A DNA stretch of 64,000 nt, from contig WTXI01000051.1 in the NCBI GenBank assembly GCA_022376515.1, positions 62,001-126,000 on the forward strand. The letters run 5' to 3'. The stretch comes from Lactifluus volemus (taxonomy: Eukaryota > Basidiomycota > Agaricomycetes > Russulales > Russulaceae). Made by a program: the position numbers and the translations under genes. Shown here piece by piece: positions 35,448 to 47,839 of the stretch (the stretch's first letter is position 1; each line of letters starts with the position of its first letter). The notes below the pieces were generated by a model. That model searched no databases. It worked only from the letters and a program-made list of their open reading frames with translations, and was not told the origin of the DNA.

Positions 35448-38400
35448 TTACGGTCCTTCCATAAACACGTCCTGATCATCCTTTTCCCCACCATATTCCA
35501 TCATCCACTCTGTGTAACCAGATTCAGACGCCAGTCGGTTGAGGGGGAGCATGTGTTGAATCTCGTCATCCTCATTACTCGGCAAAGACGTGGTTGTCTT
35601 GAGCAACGTCGCAAACGCCTTCTCTATATCCACCGTTTTCAGGATGCCATACGTGGCTGGATCCGCGCCACGAATGAACACAGAATACTTATTGTAGGAA
35701 TACATTGCCTGGCGTATTTCGTCGATTTCCTCCTGTGATTTCTTTGGTGTAGCGGCATCCAATCGACAAACAAGTGCTGGATAAGTAACGTCATGTTTGA
35801 AGGGAACTGACCGTATCTTCGATTTAGTACTCTGGTAATTGGAATCGTTGCCAAGTTCCAAATGTAGCGCGAGATAGGGGAGAGGTTGGTGACGATCGCG
35901 AGGGATACCAATCGGGCGTATCGCAAATCCTGCCTTCTTGTCTCCAGTATTTTTGAATTTTACCTGGCCAGCAACCACAGAAAGGTGCGAAGGATTGAAC
36001 CGGTCGGTGTCATGAACGGGCCCAAAATATAAGGGGATTAAGAAGTCAATTGACACTTGATTGAAGCAGCATTGCAGGGCTGCACCCCGAGCCCATAAGT
36101 TTGCAAGCAAGTGCCTGAATTTCCGAATTAATTCATTGACATAGGAAACGATCCTATGTTCTACGCACGGATTCGGAGCCTCGGGCATGCGATCCCTCGT
36201 CACCAGCCAATGGGTAAAATTCACATATGCATTTCCAAACGCTTGGTCAAATTCCTCTTCATTCAGACCTTTCCAATTGTTGCCGCCGAAAAGGTTTCCG
36301 AGAAGATCTAAAAGGGGAAGGGGTTGTAGAAGATGTTTCCAGCGAGCTTGGGGTGAGGGAGAAAAGTCACGAGCGATCAGGAGAAGTGTGCGGGCAGCAA
36401 GTTCGCCGAAGGTGCCCTTCTCGACAAGTCCTCCATTGCAGAGCGTAGAGGCCAACGTCTCCAGCGCAGACCCTAAGTTGCCGGGATCGTCGTACAAGAG
36501 TTTGGCACTACCCAGTGCAAGGATTGGTTCTGAGGGCGAATGTGTGTAGAAGATTTCACCACGAGCTGAGAAGCCAGCGAGAAGCCTCATATGTTGCGCA
36601 ACACTGCGATCTGCAAGATTTATAGCTTCTGCGCCGGCCAATACTGCATCGAGACAGAGGCGTTGAGACAGAACGGCAAAGACATGGTTTTGATCTTTCG
36701 GGTTGAAGGGTTCCGCGCATGTAAGTTTCAATCCGGCAATATCTACCAGTTCGCCTTCATCATATTCAGGGAGATGTGCACTCCACCTAGTGTAAAAGGT
36801 AAGCAATTGTTATTCACAGATGGACGCCACTCACATGGGCCGTCCATATTGGCACAAAGTTTCAATCTTTCGGAGGTCTCCCATGCAGACAACCTCCGGT
36901 ACTTTCTGCGTTCGCTTCTTAGCAATAACTTGCTGGTCAAAGCCGAGGGCAATGTACGGTGGCGAAAGCTCGGCTATCTCCTCTTTGAGTCTCAGAGAAA
37001 GCACTGTTTCGCTGTAAGTTACAGTCATAAAATAAGGGAGGAACTGACTGTTGGCGGGACGTGGGGCATAATAAGTAATATGGGACTTTGTCCCCATAAA
37101 GGTGTACCACATGTTGGCTGATTGTGGTTGATTGTGTAATAAGCGCAAAAGGATCCAATAAAGTATATCCAAATTATGAGCTTCATCAAAGTACGTCACC
37201 GCCATATCTTGAGGAGGACACAACGAGGAAAGAAAATCCATGAGTTGCTTTGTAGAGTCCTTGACAATGTCCTCGTAACAGTCTCGCGATGATTTGGAAG
37301 TGCTGTAGTTTTTGGGGACGGAATCCCTCTTAGGACAGGTCCCGTGATCGGTTACCACCGTAGCTTTCGCTTTCAGCTGTCAAATGAGATGAGTGAAAGA
37401 AACAAAGAGGAGGAGAAATGACTGACAACCAGTGCTCGGGTTCCCACATCTTCATAAAATTTTGTTCGATAACCAGATGCATTTGACTCCATTTGTTCAT
37501 ACCAATGTTTACGTAGCTCTTCTCCGTTGAAATTGTGTTGACTTTGTGCTGACTGCAGGTAATCTAGCATACACAAATGTGCTGCGGCAAGGAAACAGGC
37601 GATTTTGGCCTGGGCAGAGACGCTCAAGTCGGTGCCCTTTGGTATGGCAGCGAAGTACTTCACGACGTGCAGATCAGGTGGTGGATAGCCTGGCTCGTGC
37701 TCGCCGCGGAGACAAATCGGAAGTGTAAATACTTTTTTGCCAACCTAGCAAATGCATTCAACATTGTAGGGTAGAGACGGAAAGTAAGCGTACCTCCGTA
37801 AGCATACGTGACTTGCCTGTTCCCGAACTCTGGACCACAGAGACCGCTTTTGCATAGAGTGCCCTTCCGCCTGTCGTTTTTTCCCCATTCTTGAGATATT
37901 CGAGGAAATTTTGGGCGGAAACGCCAATAAAGGGTTTCGCGTATGCCTTTGTGAGCTCTGCCAAGAGCTTGTGAATTATCAACGACGTAATGCGGAAAGA
38001 ACGTACTGTATTTACGGGCATCACTGATTTCATCACTGGGATGAAGAGTAAATATCCGAACCGACTCAAGCATAGAAAGAACATACTTCAGGAAGTCAGC
38101 CGCATAGTTAGGACGGGGACACGGAGCAGTGCGAAGACTCGCTGGGGAAACGCTTGATAAGGTTAGACTGCTACGGGCAAGGACGTACGGAGCATAATCA
38201 GTGTTCTCCAATCACGTTCCTTCATGCACCTGAGAATTCCTTCCTTCAATTCCTTCAGCTCATCATCCTTCAAATTTTCCATGAAATTTTTGACATCTCG
38301 ACAGTCGGAGAAAAAATGAAAGAGTTCCTTCTTTGGTGTGCGCGACAATAGAGACAACAATCGATGAACCACCGCAACCATGTACCTATCCTCGGCGTCA

Positions 38401-38534
38401 GGAAAGGGGAGGTACTCTAATTCGGAGTTCATGGTCTTATTAAGCTCGGAGAGTTCTTTCGGCGAAAGGACAAGTTCGCGAGGAGTTGAGGGGGCATTTT
38501 GGTCAACATCCATTTCAGTTAGTTGTCCCTCCAT
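35448..38534 (-). CDS. Large P-loop NTPase with putative PD-(D/E)XK-like C-terminal region
   Basis: Not a named protein; resembles NTPase-plus-nuclease proteins of the Crinkler (CRN)/RHS-associated class found in fungi and oomycetes. Start MEGQLTEMDVDQNAPSTPRE at 38534; several exons. A Walker A motif VVQSSGTGKSRML lies at about 37800-37840, LPICLRGEHEPGYPPPD follows across the next exon junction near 37720, and MAVTYFDEAHNLDILYW (Walker B, acidic DE) lies near 37165-37210. The C-terminal exon (36806-35448) is one long frame containing VSIDFLIPLYFGP and, about 25 residues later, SVVAGQVKFKN. The hydrophobic-D ... QVK pattern is that of a restriction-endonuclease-fold active site with Gln in place of the acidic residue. 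No signal peptide. Function unknown; class assignment is from motif pattern and memory only. Confidence 0.72.
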
Positions 38535-39340
38535 GGATTAGGGGTGAAGTGAGGGGATCAGTGATGGGTGCGGGTTTTTAACCAACTGCGCTTAGTAATT
38601 GATGCGGACATTGAAACAACTTATGTTTTTGCACTTTTCTTGAATTCAATGTATAATAATATTTTGAATGTGGCCAAGTGGACTGTGGCCGAGGAATGAG
38701 GGAGAGCACGTCGCGTTTCAAGCACGTTTGCAATTCCTCAAGATTTTTATTTTCTGACTTTCAAAAATAATACGATGTGTAAGCACTCGAACGCCAACTT
38801 GTGGGTGTCATTCCTAATATGGGTGCTTGACTCGCTGGCTCTTTTTGACGTTGACACGAGCCTGTTGTGGAATTAGGAAATGATCTGACGAGGAAAGCCC
38901 TTGAGGCCTGAGGGGACAGCTCGAATTGGGCGCCAAAACAGTGAAGAAAAGGCCAAAGTTTTAATAATAATAACCAATAGAAGCTGACAAGTGGTGTTGT
39001 GCGTTTGCAAAGACTGAACTCGGATGTGTGTGCGTGCCATGCATAGCGCAACGGAAGGGAATTATTGATCATGACTATACGAGCTAGTAGCTACTATACT
39101 AAAAATACCACTGTAATACAACACATGGCAGCCGGGTGCAAACTACGCGTGATGACGGACGGACTTGAGGTGTAAAGAAAAGCAGAAACGCCATGAATGT
39201 CGGTCCTGACTCAGATCGTCCAAACGTTGTGTCATAAGACTATAAAACCAAGGCAACGCTTTGATAATATATATGGTACATCCCATATACAACCTCACTC
39301 ACCGGAAATGCGATGACGAATCATGATTCATCATCCGAGT
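38535..39340. other. Spacer with a third duplication trace
   Basis: About 800 bp without a gene. 38842-38882 matches 23655-23695 (39 of 41 bases, same orientation). The ORF at 38761-39072 (minus) has no recognisable domain. Confidence 0.5.
38842..38882 (+). repeat. Short direct copy of 23655-23695
   Basis: Both stretches run from TTTTTGAC to GAATTAGGAAATG and differ at two positions. It shows that a further piece of the F-box-like locus was copied here. Confidence 0.75.
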
Positions 39341-40445
39341 CTATGCACCGCAGTAGTAGTGTACAAAATTTACCCAACGCTCTAGACTCACCCGCTTTCT
39401 CTCCTCAGCCTCTGCACCGCATCCCGAAGTGCCCCTGCTGACCTCTCATAGATAGGCACATTTTGTTCTTCGCAGAGGAACATCGACTTCTAGGAATGTT
39501 CTGCCAGATCCCGTCCGTCCGTTTCCGCCATGGCCCACATTGTGCTAACCACGCTTCGGGCTGCGGTGAGATGGAGCAGCCTCGTCAACGATGCTCCCAT
39601 TTGTCAGCTCAGCGGTTGTGGAAAGCTGAGAGTAGAGCGATTTTGGCAGCGGGAAGGACCTCACAATGTCGAGTAAGGTGAGGTGGTCGTCGCTACGAAG
39701 CAGGAACACGGCATTGAAAAGTTTCCTTTCTTCTGACATTCATGACAGGCAAAGTGAACGAACCGGTGACGCCAAAGACCTTCAATCGTCGTCTTGGACG
39801 TTACGTTCTTCAAAATGCGACTGTCAATAGAGGTTCCTAAAGCTCGTTTGATGACATCAATCTCTTCCCTCACTCCGAGGAGCGTCCTGTCAGGTGGCGC
39901 GATAACCAATAGCAAGGGAGGATCTGATGTGCATGCGCTTGGTTCGCGAGATTTAATGCGTACAAGTATATGAAGAGATATAGACGTCAGAGAAATACTT
40001 CTTGACCTTGTCATTCGATGGAGTTGGACCCATCGCATGGAAGGAAAGAGAATAAAATACGGATGTCGGGCACCACCAGACTCGAGATTTCTTCGGAGTA
40101 TTCAACTCGTGAAGCCTATTGATGCCGGGTTTGCCAATGAGCTCGTAAAGGTCTTTAAGCACAGAAAGTAACGCACGCTGATATTGCATTGATTCTAGAC
40201 GATATTTCTTTCGGGTGTCCACCAGTCTATTTGCCGATTCAATCGCCTTACTATAGATTATAGAAGTTGTGGGCAGTGGTGATAAGGGAAGGAGGGTGTC
40301 GTGTAAGACGATGAGGATGTCAGAACGGAATTTGCAATGGTTAATTATAATGACTAAGCGGCGGCACGGAGATTGTCGAATGGGGCAGCTTTCAGGAAGT
40401 TCTCAAAGCCGGGCAATCGTCGAATTTGCGACATGAGCGTGTTGT
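39341..40445 (-). pseudogene. Decayed CHAT-domain (caspase-like) protein
   Basis: CHAT domains are caspase-like peptidase domains; basidiomycetes have many TPR-CHAT proteins. In successive frames the minus strand gives SQIRRLPGFENFLKAAPFDN (about 40390-40430), VIIINHCKFRSDILIVLHD, YQRALLSVLKDLYELIGKP, KSRVWWCPTSVFYSLSFHAM, GVREEIDVIKRAL, LWRHRFVHFACH (the catalytic His is kept), DDHLTLLDIVRS, the SACHTAEL-type block, STMWAMAETDGRDLAEHS, then a TAG, EEQNVPIYERSAGALRDAVQ and LERWVNFVHYYCGA with stop at 39341. In the catalytic block the Cys codon position reads TTC (Phe) and the frame slips. Mixed insertions and deletions, a stop and the missing N-terminus show a dead fragment. Confidence 0.85.
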
Positions 40446-40787
40446 GCTAGTTTAAGAGTGTTCGTTGTTTTTAACTAAAGCTGAACGCGTCTGACCCTTG
40501 CTCCTTCCTGGACTTAAGGTGGTGCCAGTGGGATGATACCGTACAATAAAGATGGGCTATCAATAGTACGCTTGATTGCCACTTTTTTAAGCAATCCGGT
40601 CCAGCGCGGATAGGGTAAGTACAACACTAGCAGCACAAATGGTCGGACATGTGTCCAAAACCAAGATTGGCTGTGACGGAATGAATCTCAACAGTAACAA
40701 ATTCGAGGCCCAAGTTCTGGACCATTGAAGTAATGAATGAATATGATGTGTACAATAATCGAATCTCAATCGCAAAAGATTCACAAA

Positions 40788-41700
40788 TTACACCGGCGAT
40801 GCGGTACCGCAGGAGGGAAAGTCCTGGATGGCGAAAAGAATGAGAGATTGCCCCAAAAAGTAGGTGGTGGTGCTTAAACCGAAAACAATCAAGACGGATG
40901 GGGGGTTTGCAGCGCTGAATAGTTGTATACCAAGTCCCCAAAGAAAGAGGAAATTGGACATAAGGAGGGATGCACGCAAACCACGGAACAGCGCCTCGAG
41001 AACTATTAGTGATTGTTCTTGTGTGGTATATATCGAAACCCCGCGCGGACTGTGTGGAGGTCGCCCCATGGGCAGATATCGAAGACCCCGCCTCTGCAAC
41101 AGCACTGCGAACGTGGCACAGCCAAGGCTGATGACCAAGCTCGTGACCCAAAGCGCATATATCAGCATAGGTATAGAGACTACCCATGGCTTGGAGGGAG
41201 TTGCGGAGGGGAAGATTGTGATGCCAATCAAATTGGCGAGGAGCAGGGAAACCTTTGAGAGATCGAAGACAACAACATCCTGTAAGTTTGGCTTGGCAAC
41301 AAGGTAAGTGCATGAAAGGAACGTGGCGATAGTGGCTGAGAGCAGAGCACTCTTCCGTTGTCTCATCAGTGGACACTCCAAGTTAAACGAAAGGACGTCG
41401 GAGACACACCAAGAGCAAGATTACTTTGGCATCCCGTCTCCGGCACTCAAACAAGTGATTTGCTGTCTCATGGCTATCCATGAAAGATACGGCGTTAGGT
41501 CGGTCGACCTCAGGCCCGGGGTAAAGCGAGAACTCGGATGTATGTATCGTTAAGAATAAGGATTTGTCGCGCTTCGACCCTGAAGATATGTGATGAAGCC
41601 AGAGGACATTACGAAGCGATAGAAGGCACCTTCAACGACTTCATTGAGAGACAGTACAGAACAGGAATGGGTGGAGCCCATTTTGATGTCTAGAGACATT
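40788..41700 (-). CDS. Multi-pass membrane protein, DUF6535-like
   Basis: The main exon 41381-40788 encodes at least four hydrophobic helices: SALLSATIATFLSCTYLVA, LIYALWVTSLVISLGCATFA (before VLLQRRGLRYL), SLLMSNFLFLWGLGIQLFS and FGLSTTTYFLGQSLILFAI. The order 'LW-SLV-SL ... ATLLQRW-RRYL ... TQEQS' resembles basidiomycete DUF6535 membrane proteins, which often sit in accessory regions and have no known function. A probable first exon at about 41550-41700 (MGSTHSCSVLSLNEVVEG) would supply the N-terminus, but the splice joining the two was not settled. Family assignment is moderate; membrane location is clear from the sequence. Confidence 0.6.
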
Positions 41701-43986
41701 GTGAAAAGAACGAAGAGGATAATGAGTGTGTCAAGGAATGTGGTGAGCCTATGAGGGGATGGAGGGAGAGTTGGGGGGAAATGTAAGGCAGTGCAAGGTC
41801 GGTTGGTGTTATTTACGGTGGATGGATCGAATATCGATCATCCCCCCTCTAAATAATTTGACTTTCTGGGCTCCGGAGCCCGAGGTCGAATACCACTGGC
41901 CAATCAGATACTAGGCTATAGCACAAAACGTCGAGTAACTCCATGTGCGGCACCATTTTGCTATATGTGCAAGACTCTGGAATACGTTGTGCGATAGCCT
42001 GAGTCCAGTAGAAAATGCAATAGGCTTACAGAGTTGTGCCAAACTTGCCCATCGAAACTGAGGACATTACAGTACGAGAGATTCCGAGTCTGTTACGGCA
42101 CGAATATGCGGATGTCGGCCGCGGTATGAGTAGATGTGTCGAATCCATGTGGGTTTCCGTGTCGGTTGGAGTGAAAGAAGAATGGACAAGCTACCAGCGC
42201 CCAGAGATGAGCGACACTCGGAAAACATTTCGTAATGCTTACTACTTGTGCCAACCTTTCCTACACTCATTTCGTGCCAACTTATATTGTATCAATCGTG
42301 CCAGAGCCGACGGTTTGTGATGTGAAACTGGGGGAGCGACTCGCCTCGACGACTGTCACGGTTATTCTTCAAGCTAGCTGTTATCATTACGGCCTGTCAT
42401 TATTCTTACAGCTTCTATACCGATCCCGTTCGACCTTGAGATGCTAATGGCCTTGGCTAACTACTTCAGATTGAGCAGATCTATACATTACCTGCAAACT
42501 ATGACGGCTCCCTCTAGACATACAATAACTTGAACATCTTCTCTCAACTCGTGTATGTTTGCAAATCAATTCCGGGAAAAGATTCCTTAAATTCCATATG
42601 CATCTATCTGCTATAGCCCTCACTGGCCACAGTGGCCTTAGCGCGTGCCTACAGAGTCAACGCGACAGGCAATTGTCCAAGCGGTGATCGGGCACTGGAG
42701 TCTACCGCCCAAGGAATTATCAGGGTTACCTCGTCCGCGGTCATCCATCCTTCTCCAGGTTTCGGATTGCGTGTCGATTTGGTCGTCAAAAATAGCCACT
42801 CATTTTTTAACCTCGACTATATTATAGGCAACATCCCATCTAAAAAATCTACCTGACGGTCGTCATCCACTGCAGCCAGGTCTTTACTGCGGATTCGCGG
42901 CTGAAGTGAGTCCCTTATAATTAAGAGATTAGGATACGCAGCCTGAGCTGAGGTTCTTCATAATAATATCATGCTATCAACCTGGTCGCTTGAAGCGCTC
43001 TTATTGTTCAACCGTTCACCCTGTCAAGCGGGTATTATTAGCGACGTGTGTCATGTATCTCCTTTTGGTATACGCATACCTAACTTATAATACTCCAGGT
43101 GGGATGCCAAATAGTTTGGATACCGCGACGAATGACGAGACCAACGCAGATCACGGCGCAAGAACAAATGAGTATAATACATTACGCGTGTTAGAGATGG
43201 AGGATACAGTATGGCAAGAAATTTCGCGCAAAGCGAAGAATGACGGTTAATTTTGTTTTAGATCGTAATTTGGGCATCCCCGAACTGCCCAGTGTGAAAG
43301 CAACAAGCGAAGCCGAGCACGAGCCTGAAACAGCTTAGCGAGATATTAGGGTAATGTGCGATGTCGTAGCGCAGTTGGGATTGAGAGCACGCCGACGTCC
43401 TAATTCAGTACATTGCGGTATCGTCGTAGGCCTCAGCAGGTGCGAGGAAACTTGACGCGGTGTGGGGAGTGGACACCGTGCCAGTGGCAAGCCGCGTTGT
43501 CTGTGCTTATCTCAGCGTCGGGTAACTCCGCTACGCTTCCCACGCTGTCATCCCGCCCATTCCAGCGTCACTGTTGACTTTCGCTTACTGTAACAGAAGA
43601 GGCCGCTGCTGGATAGATTTGTCGACCATAGTGTATTGTTTCTAAAGGACCGCCTTGCTACGCGACCACTACAGTAATTCGCTGTAGCTTGCATACAGCT
43701 AGGGCGATCGTCACGTCACACTGGTCGAGAAGACATGGACCACTTTGTACACCTCTTATCTCACCAGGGCTGCTGCTGTGCCAACTGGTTACTGATAAGT
43801 TAGGTCTTCTTGACACAACTTCTGAAAACCAGTTCAACTGAATTACACTCGTGAAATGACATGCTACATTTTACAACTTGAAGCACTGGAACAGCCCGGC
43901 CGCGGCATAAGTATCGTATCGGGTATTTCATCACCTAATACAACGTCTCCTTCAATCTTCCCAGCCAAGAAATAATCACCGCCAGT
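41701..43986. other. Gene-poor stretch, 2.3 kb
   Basis: No gene on either strand that I can support. The open frame 42990-43250 begins with TTG, contains one hydrophobic stretch (LLATCVMYLLLVYAYLTY) and has no family resemblance. A perfect GGCCACAGTGGCC-type palindrome lies near 42624-42636. Composition differs from the neighbouring genes, compatible with old transposon debris, but no terminal repeats were identified. Confidence 0.5.
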
Positions 43987-46900
43987 TCATTCCGCGCCAC
44001 TCCTCTTCAGGAACTCCCTCATCACCGACGATTCACCTGCCTCAGCTGCCTTCATAGCACTTCCGTAATGGCCACCACGGACATTGACATCTGCACCCGA
44101 TTCGACAAGGAACAGGACGACCTCCAGAGAGCCATGGGCCACTGCCGCTTGCAGAGCAGTTCCGTATGTGCCGCCTTGCCCATCTATTTCCGCGCCACGT
44201 TGCAGAAGCGATCGCACGCTCTCAACTGATCCAGCGGCCGCAGCCGCTTGCAAGGGTGAGCCGAGAGTGCCACCGAGTACGTTCACACTGTCCGGCTCTG
44301 CAGCGGCCAAACGTTCCACGACATGATCAAGACCGCAACGCGCGGCGTAATATAATGGGGATAGTGCAGGCGTTTCTGGACGTTCCGTGATCATGGATCC
44401 TCTAGCGGGCGAGTCTACGTCGTGAAGCCAGACCCAGCTTGCAAAGTACGGCTCCTGTGGGTCAAAGAGTCGTTTGGTGGCGTCGTTTATGGGAACGGAC
44501 CACCCCCCAGATTTGGCATGATAAGCCCAATACTCGGCAGCGTAGCTGGCCAAAGGGTAGTCCTTTATCTTCTTCCGGTCGACGTCTTTGAGTTCAAGGA
44601 GGATACAGAGGCAGACCTGTGCGAAGGTGATATGTGCGGGTCCCAGACGGACATGGAAATAGGGGACTCGTTCCTTCGGACTTTGGCGGATTTGATCTGA
44701 AGTCAGAAACTCCCTCACTGCAAGGTGTGCCAGTTGTGCGTAGCGATCGTTGTTGAAATCGGTGATTCCAACCAATTTTGTGGCGATGATATGGATGGCT
44801 CCTTCAAGGTCATCCTCGCGCCAGCTCATCTCAAACTTGAACAAACCGTCGGTCTCGAAATCCATCGTGATGACCTCCGCAAACTCTCTGAAGCGGAGGT
44901 GACGAGCGGCGACCACCAGGCATTCGAACATACGGTGGGCACACTCCTCGTTTTGAGGGGTGATGGTTTGCAGAACGTCCTCGTATGCTTCGTTTAGGTC
45001 TTGAGATGCCGTGTCAACATGGGGTCTGATACTCCTTCGGAGGTACTCGCGCAGTGGCAGCAGCTGGCGGCAGGCCCATTCAAACCTGTAAAACAGTATG
45101 ACGAATTATGTCACAGAACCAGTTCAACATGACAACTCACACGCCAAGAGACCTCCGCGCGAGCGTCTCAATAACGTACTCCTTATCTTTTGGTGGCCAT
45201 TTTCTCATCCTCGTGTCCGTATGAATGAGATATTTGACATAAGCGGCTATGTCTTGCACTTGTCCGCTTTCTTCGTGGATGGATGCGCGGTGGGACGCCA
45301 CCTGTTCGAGGACTGTGTTGATGTCTGATTCTGTACGACTGAGGACACATATATGGAGATTCGGGTGGTGCCAGCCAACAATCTCCTTCAGAAGCTTCAG
45401 CACTTCCCAGCGCGGGTACGGTCCAGGCCTTCCAGGGGAAGGACATTCGTCCAACCCGTCGATAACAATGTACACCGAGTCACTGGACAGTTGCGTGAGC
45501 ATGTCCTTCAGGCATTGTGTGAGGGTAAGAATGTTGGGCTGCCGGATATCATGACTGCAAGTCGAGTACAGGTTAGAAAGGACACCACAGCAAGCTTTAG
45601 ACTGTGCGCAGAATTGGATCAGAAGAGACGAAAGCAGGCCCCGGGCACCTTGCTTGTTGGGTTCCCTGTAGTCGAAATAGAAATAGACAACAGTAGCGAG
45701 CTCAGTGATGCGAAGACGCTCCAAGTCTTCGATAATCGAGGAGCTAATCATCAAGGTGAGGTGGGCCAACCAAACATCGAAAGTACGACATACCAAAGAA
45801 TGGTCTTGCCGGTGGCCGCTATGAAAAAGGGCTTTAATTGACCAGCAAGATATAGAAAGGCTGTAAAGAACCTACCCTTATCACATATCCACAACAAGGA
45901 ACCTTTTGTTCTCCACTCCTCGAAGATGTTACTGTGGATGAACCAATCCTTTGTTCCAGGAAGGCGTGTGTTGGACCCGAAGTTGTAATTTAATGATGGA
46001 TCTGGAGAAGAGAGCCAAATCTTGCAGCTTTCTTTCACCTGATCGCCTGCGAAACGGTTTTAGCTACAGCAACCGGTAACTTGAGGAGAGACATCATGTA
46101 CGTTCTAACTTGTTTTCTCCCTTTTCCGCCTTCTGCACGATGTCTAGTATCTATAGTTAGTAGCATCAACTGCATTATACATGCAACGAGCATACCAAGA
46201 GAGCTTCGGATAGCGTCGGTCGACGGTTGACCGCCTAATCGAGAAATAATATGCCTGAATGAAGTTCGAGTAGCCAATCAGGAGGATTTAGCTCACCCTC
46301 CATGACAATCCTGATGTTGCGGATGAGGCCGTAGACAATGTCTAGGAGCTGCGTCACTGTGGATCGAACCTCCTCTTGTACGAGGCCCTCCAGTTCTTCC
46401 AATGCCTCCTCAATATCCGTCTCGTCCAACAACATCTCCCCATATTTCTCTACACCATGTTGAGAAGGGACAAGCGCATGCACAGTGGACCATAGCTCAC
46501 TCAGTTGACCGTCCCCAATCTGCTTTGTGGCGAGACCAAGGGAAATAAGGAGGTCAGTGATTGTCCTAACGACAGTCACTGTCATCTCCATAGTGGACGT
46601 AACCCTGGTTGAAACCTTGAGACACTCGAAAACATTTCCAACGAATCCGAAGTAGTCGATTAGGGCGTCATAGCTTGTGGAAGGATCTTCCGTTGCCTGG
46701 AAAGCCTAGGGATGTAAGGGCTGAAACGAACGCAAGGAGAAAGGTGCATACAGCGACAAGGATGCCAACTCCGGTGAAGATCACCTTATCAGGTGCAAAG
46801 GGCTGCCCAAGTAGGTATACGCGGTTGGTTTAAGAAAGCAACATCCATATTAATATCATTTCACTCACTAAACTAGGGTCTCCAGCGAGCTTCCCAGGGC

Positions 46901-47141
46901 TGAAAAGGGAAAGTAGCGTGTTCACAATTGGCTTGACCTGTCTCAGAAGTTGCTCTGTGTGATCTCCACCCTGGAGGTCATGGAAAGGTCGTGCTTGTTC
47001 ATGAAGTACAGCGATGATTGCGTCAGCGGAGGTACAGCTTTCGAGTTTGGCTAATAATGAGTGACTGAGGAGGTCGATCCCTGTCTGGTCAGTGTACCCA
47101 GTCAAGGCGGAGTTGAGAAGGATAACAGTTTCTGGCGACAT
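43987..47141 (-). CDS. NLR-like STAND protein: Goodbye-like N-terminus, NACHT, ankyrin repeats
   Basis: Fungal NLR-type proteins act as signal-sensing switches in allorecognition and possibly defence. The start at 47141 gives MSPETVILLNSALTGYTDQT. The N-terminal region with VVRTITDLLISLGLATKQI and EVRSTVTQLLDIVYGLIRNI resembles the fungal STAND 'Goodbye' domain. The NACHT follows: Walker A in ICDKAATGKTILW, formed by joining exons across the intron 45875-45819; then VVYFYFDYREPNKQGARGLL, Walker B VYIVIDGLDECPSPG (about 45455-45500) and ICVLSRTESDI. A winged-helix-like stretch ends YAQLAHLAVREFLTSDQI. Ankyrin repeats close the protein: SPLYYAARCGLDHVVERLAA, SPLQAAAAAGSVESVRSLLQ, TALQAAVAHGSLEVVLFLVE and SAMKAAEAGESSVMREFLKR. 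The first Walker A glycine is Asp, which is unusual. The frame looks intact over multiple exons. Confidence 0.87.
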
Positions 47142-47839
47142 CGAAGGTGTTTTTTGGTCTCCCTAAGCCCTAAGACGATAGAAGGGGAAGGAGAGGAGGG
47201 ACGGCCTAATAATGTCCTTTGCAGGGACTTTGCGCCCACAGACCCGGGCCAGATTGACGCTCAGTACCAATACAAATAGAATTGTACTTGTAGGCTGTAC
47301 TGTACCGGTACGGCATTCTCTCTTATCATGTCATGATCATAAGTACTTAAAGAGGAAAGAATAACTATAAATGTCCGAGTCGAGTCGATCAACTACAGTA
47401 TTTTATTTTACACCCGGCCCGTTTACCCCGTCGTTCCGTCGCAGCCGCACAGCCATTTCCTGCAGTAACCCGTGCCTCCTCCTCCCTCCTTGCTGCATCG
47501 TTGGCTGTTAGACATGAGGATGCGTCGTTTAACCCTTTCTCCTTTATTTTTACTTTCACAGACGCAGGGCGGTCATTGTGAGTCCCTCGTTACTCGCGCC
47601 AAAAACCACCTTTGCTTTGTTCACTCACACTCGGTTCAGGTATTCCAGGACAACTCATTCCAATTTGGATGCAGAAAGAGAGAATAACGATGCTCATGGG
47701 CATGGCAAAGAGGTGGATTTCTCGGTCACTTGACACTTTGCCCTTCCATGATAGCTCGTGAGTGTCGTAGTTTGCCCACAGACCGCAGACCTCTAAAGTT
47801 CGAGTTGCAGGCCTGTCTCTTATCCCAACGCTGGCAACG
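47142..47839. other. Divergent spacer, about 700 bp
   Basis: Between the NLR-like gene (minus) and the F-box/LRR gene (plus); holds both promoters and perhaps the unplaced first exon of the F-box gene (a candidate ATG at about 47695 gives MLMGMAKRWISRS). Small ORFs are otherwise unsupported. Confidence 0.45.

Noticed and set aside
42990..43250. Small membrane protein ORF
   Set aside because: It begins with TTG, has no family resemblance and lies in a stretch without other coding signals.
43350..43380. tRNA-like A box (TAGCGCAGTTGG)
   Set aside because: No matching B box (GGTTCRANNCC), acceptor stem or anticodon arm could be folded downstream.
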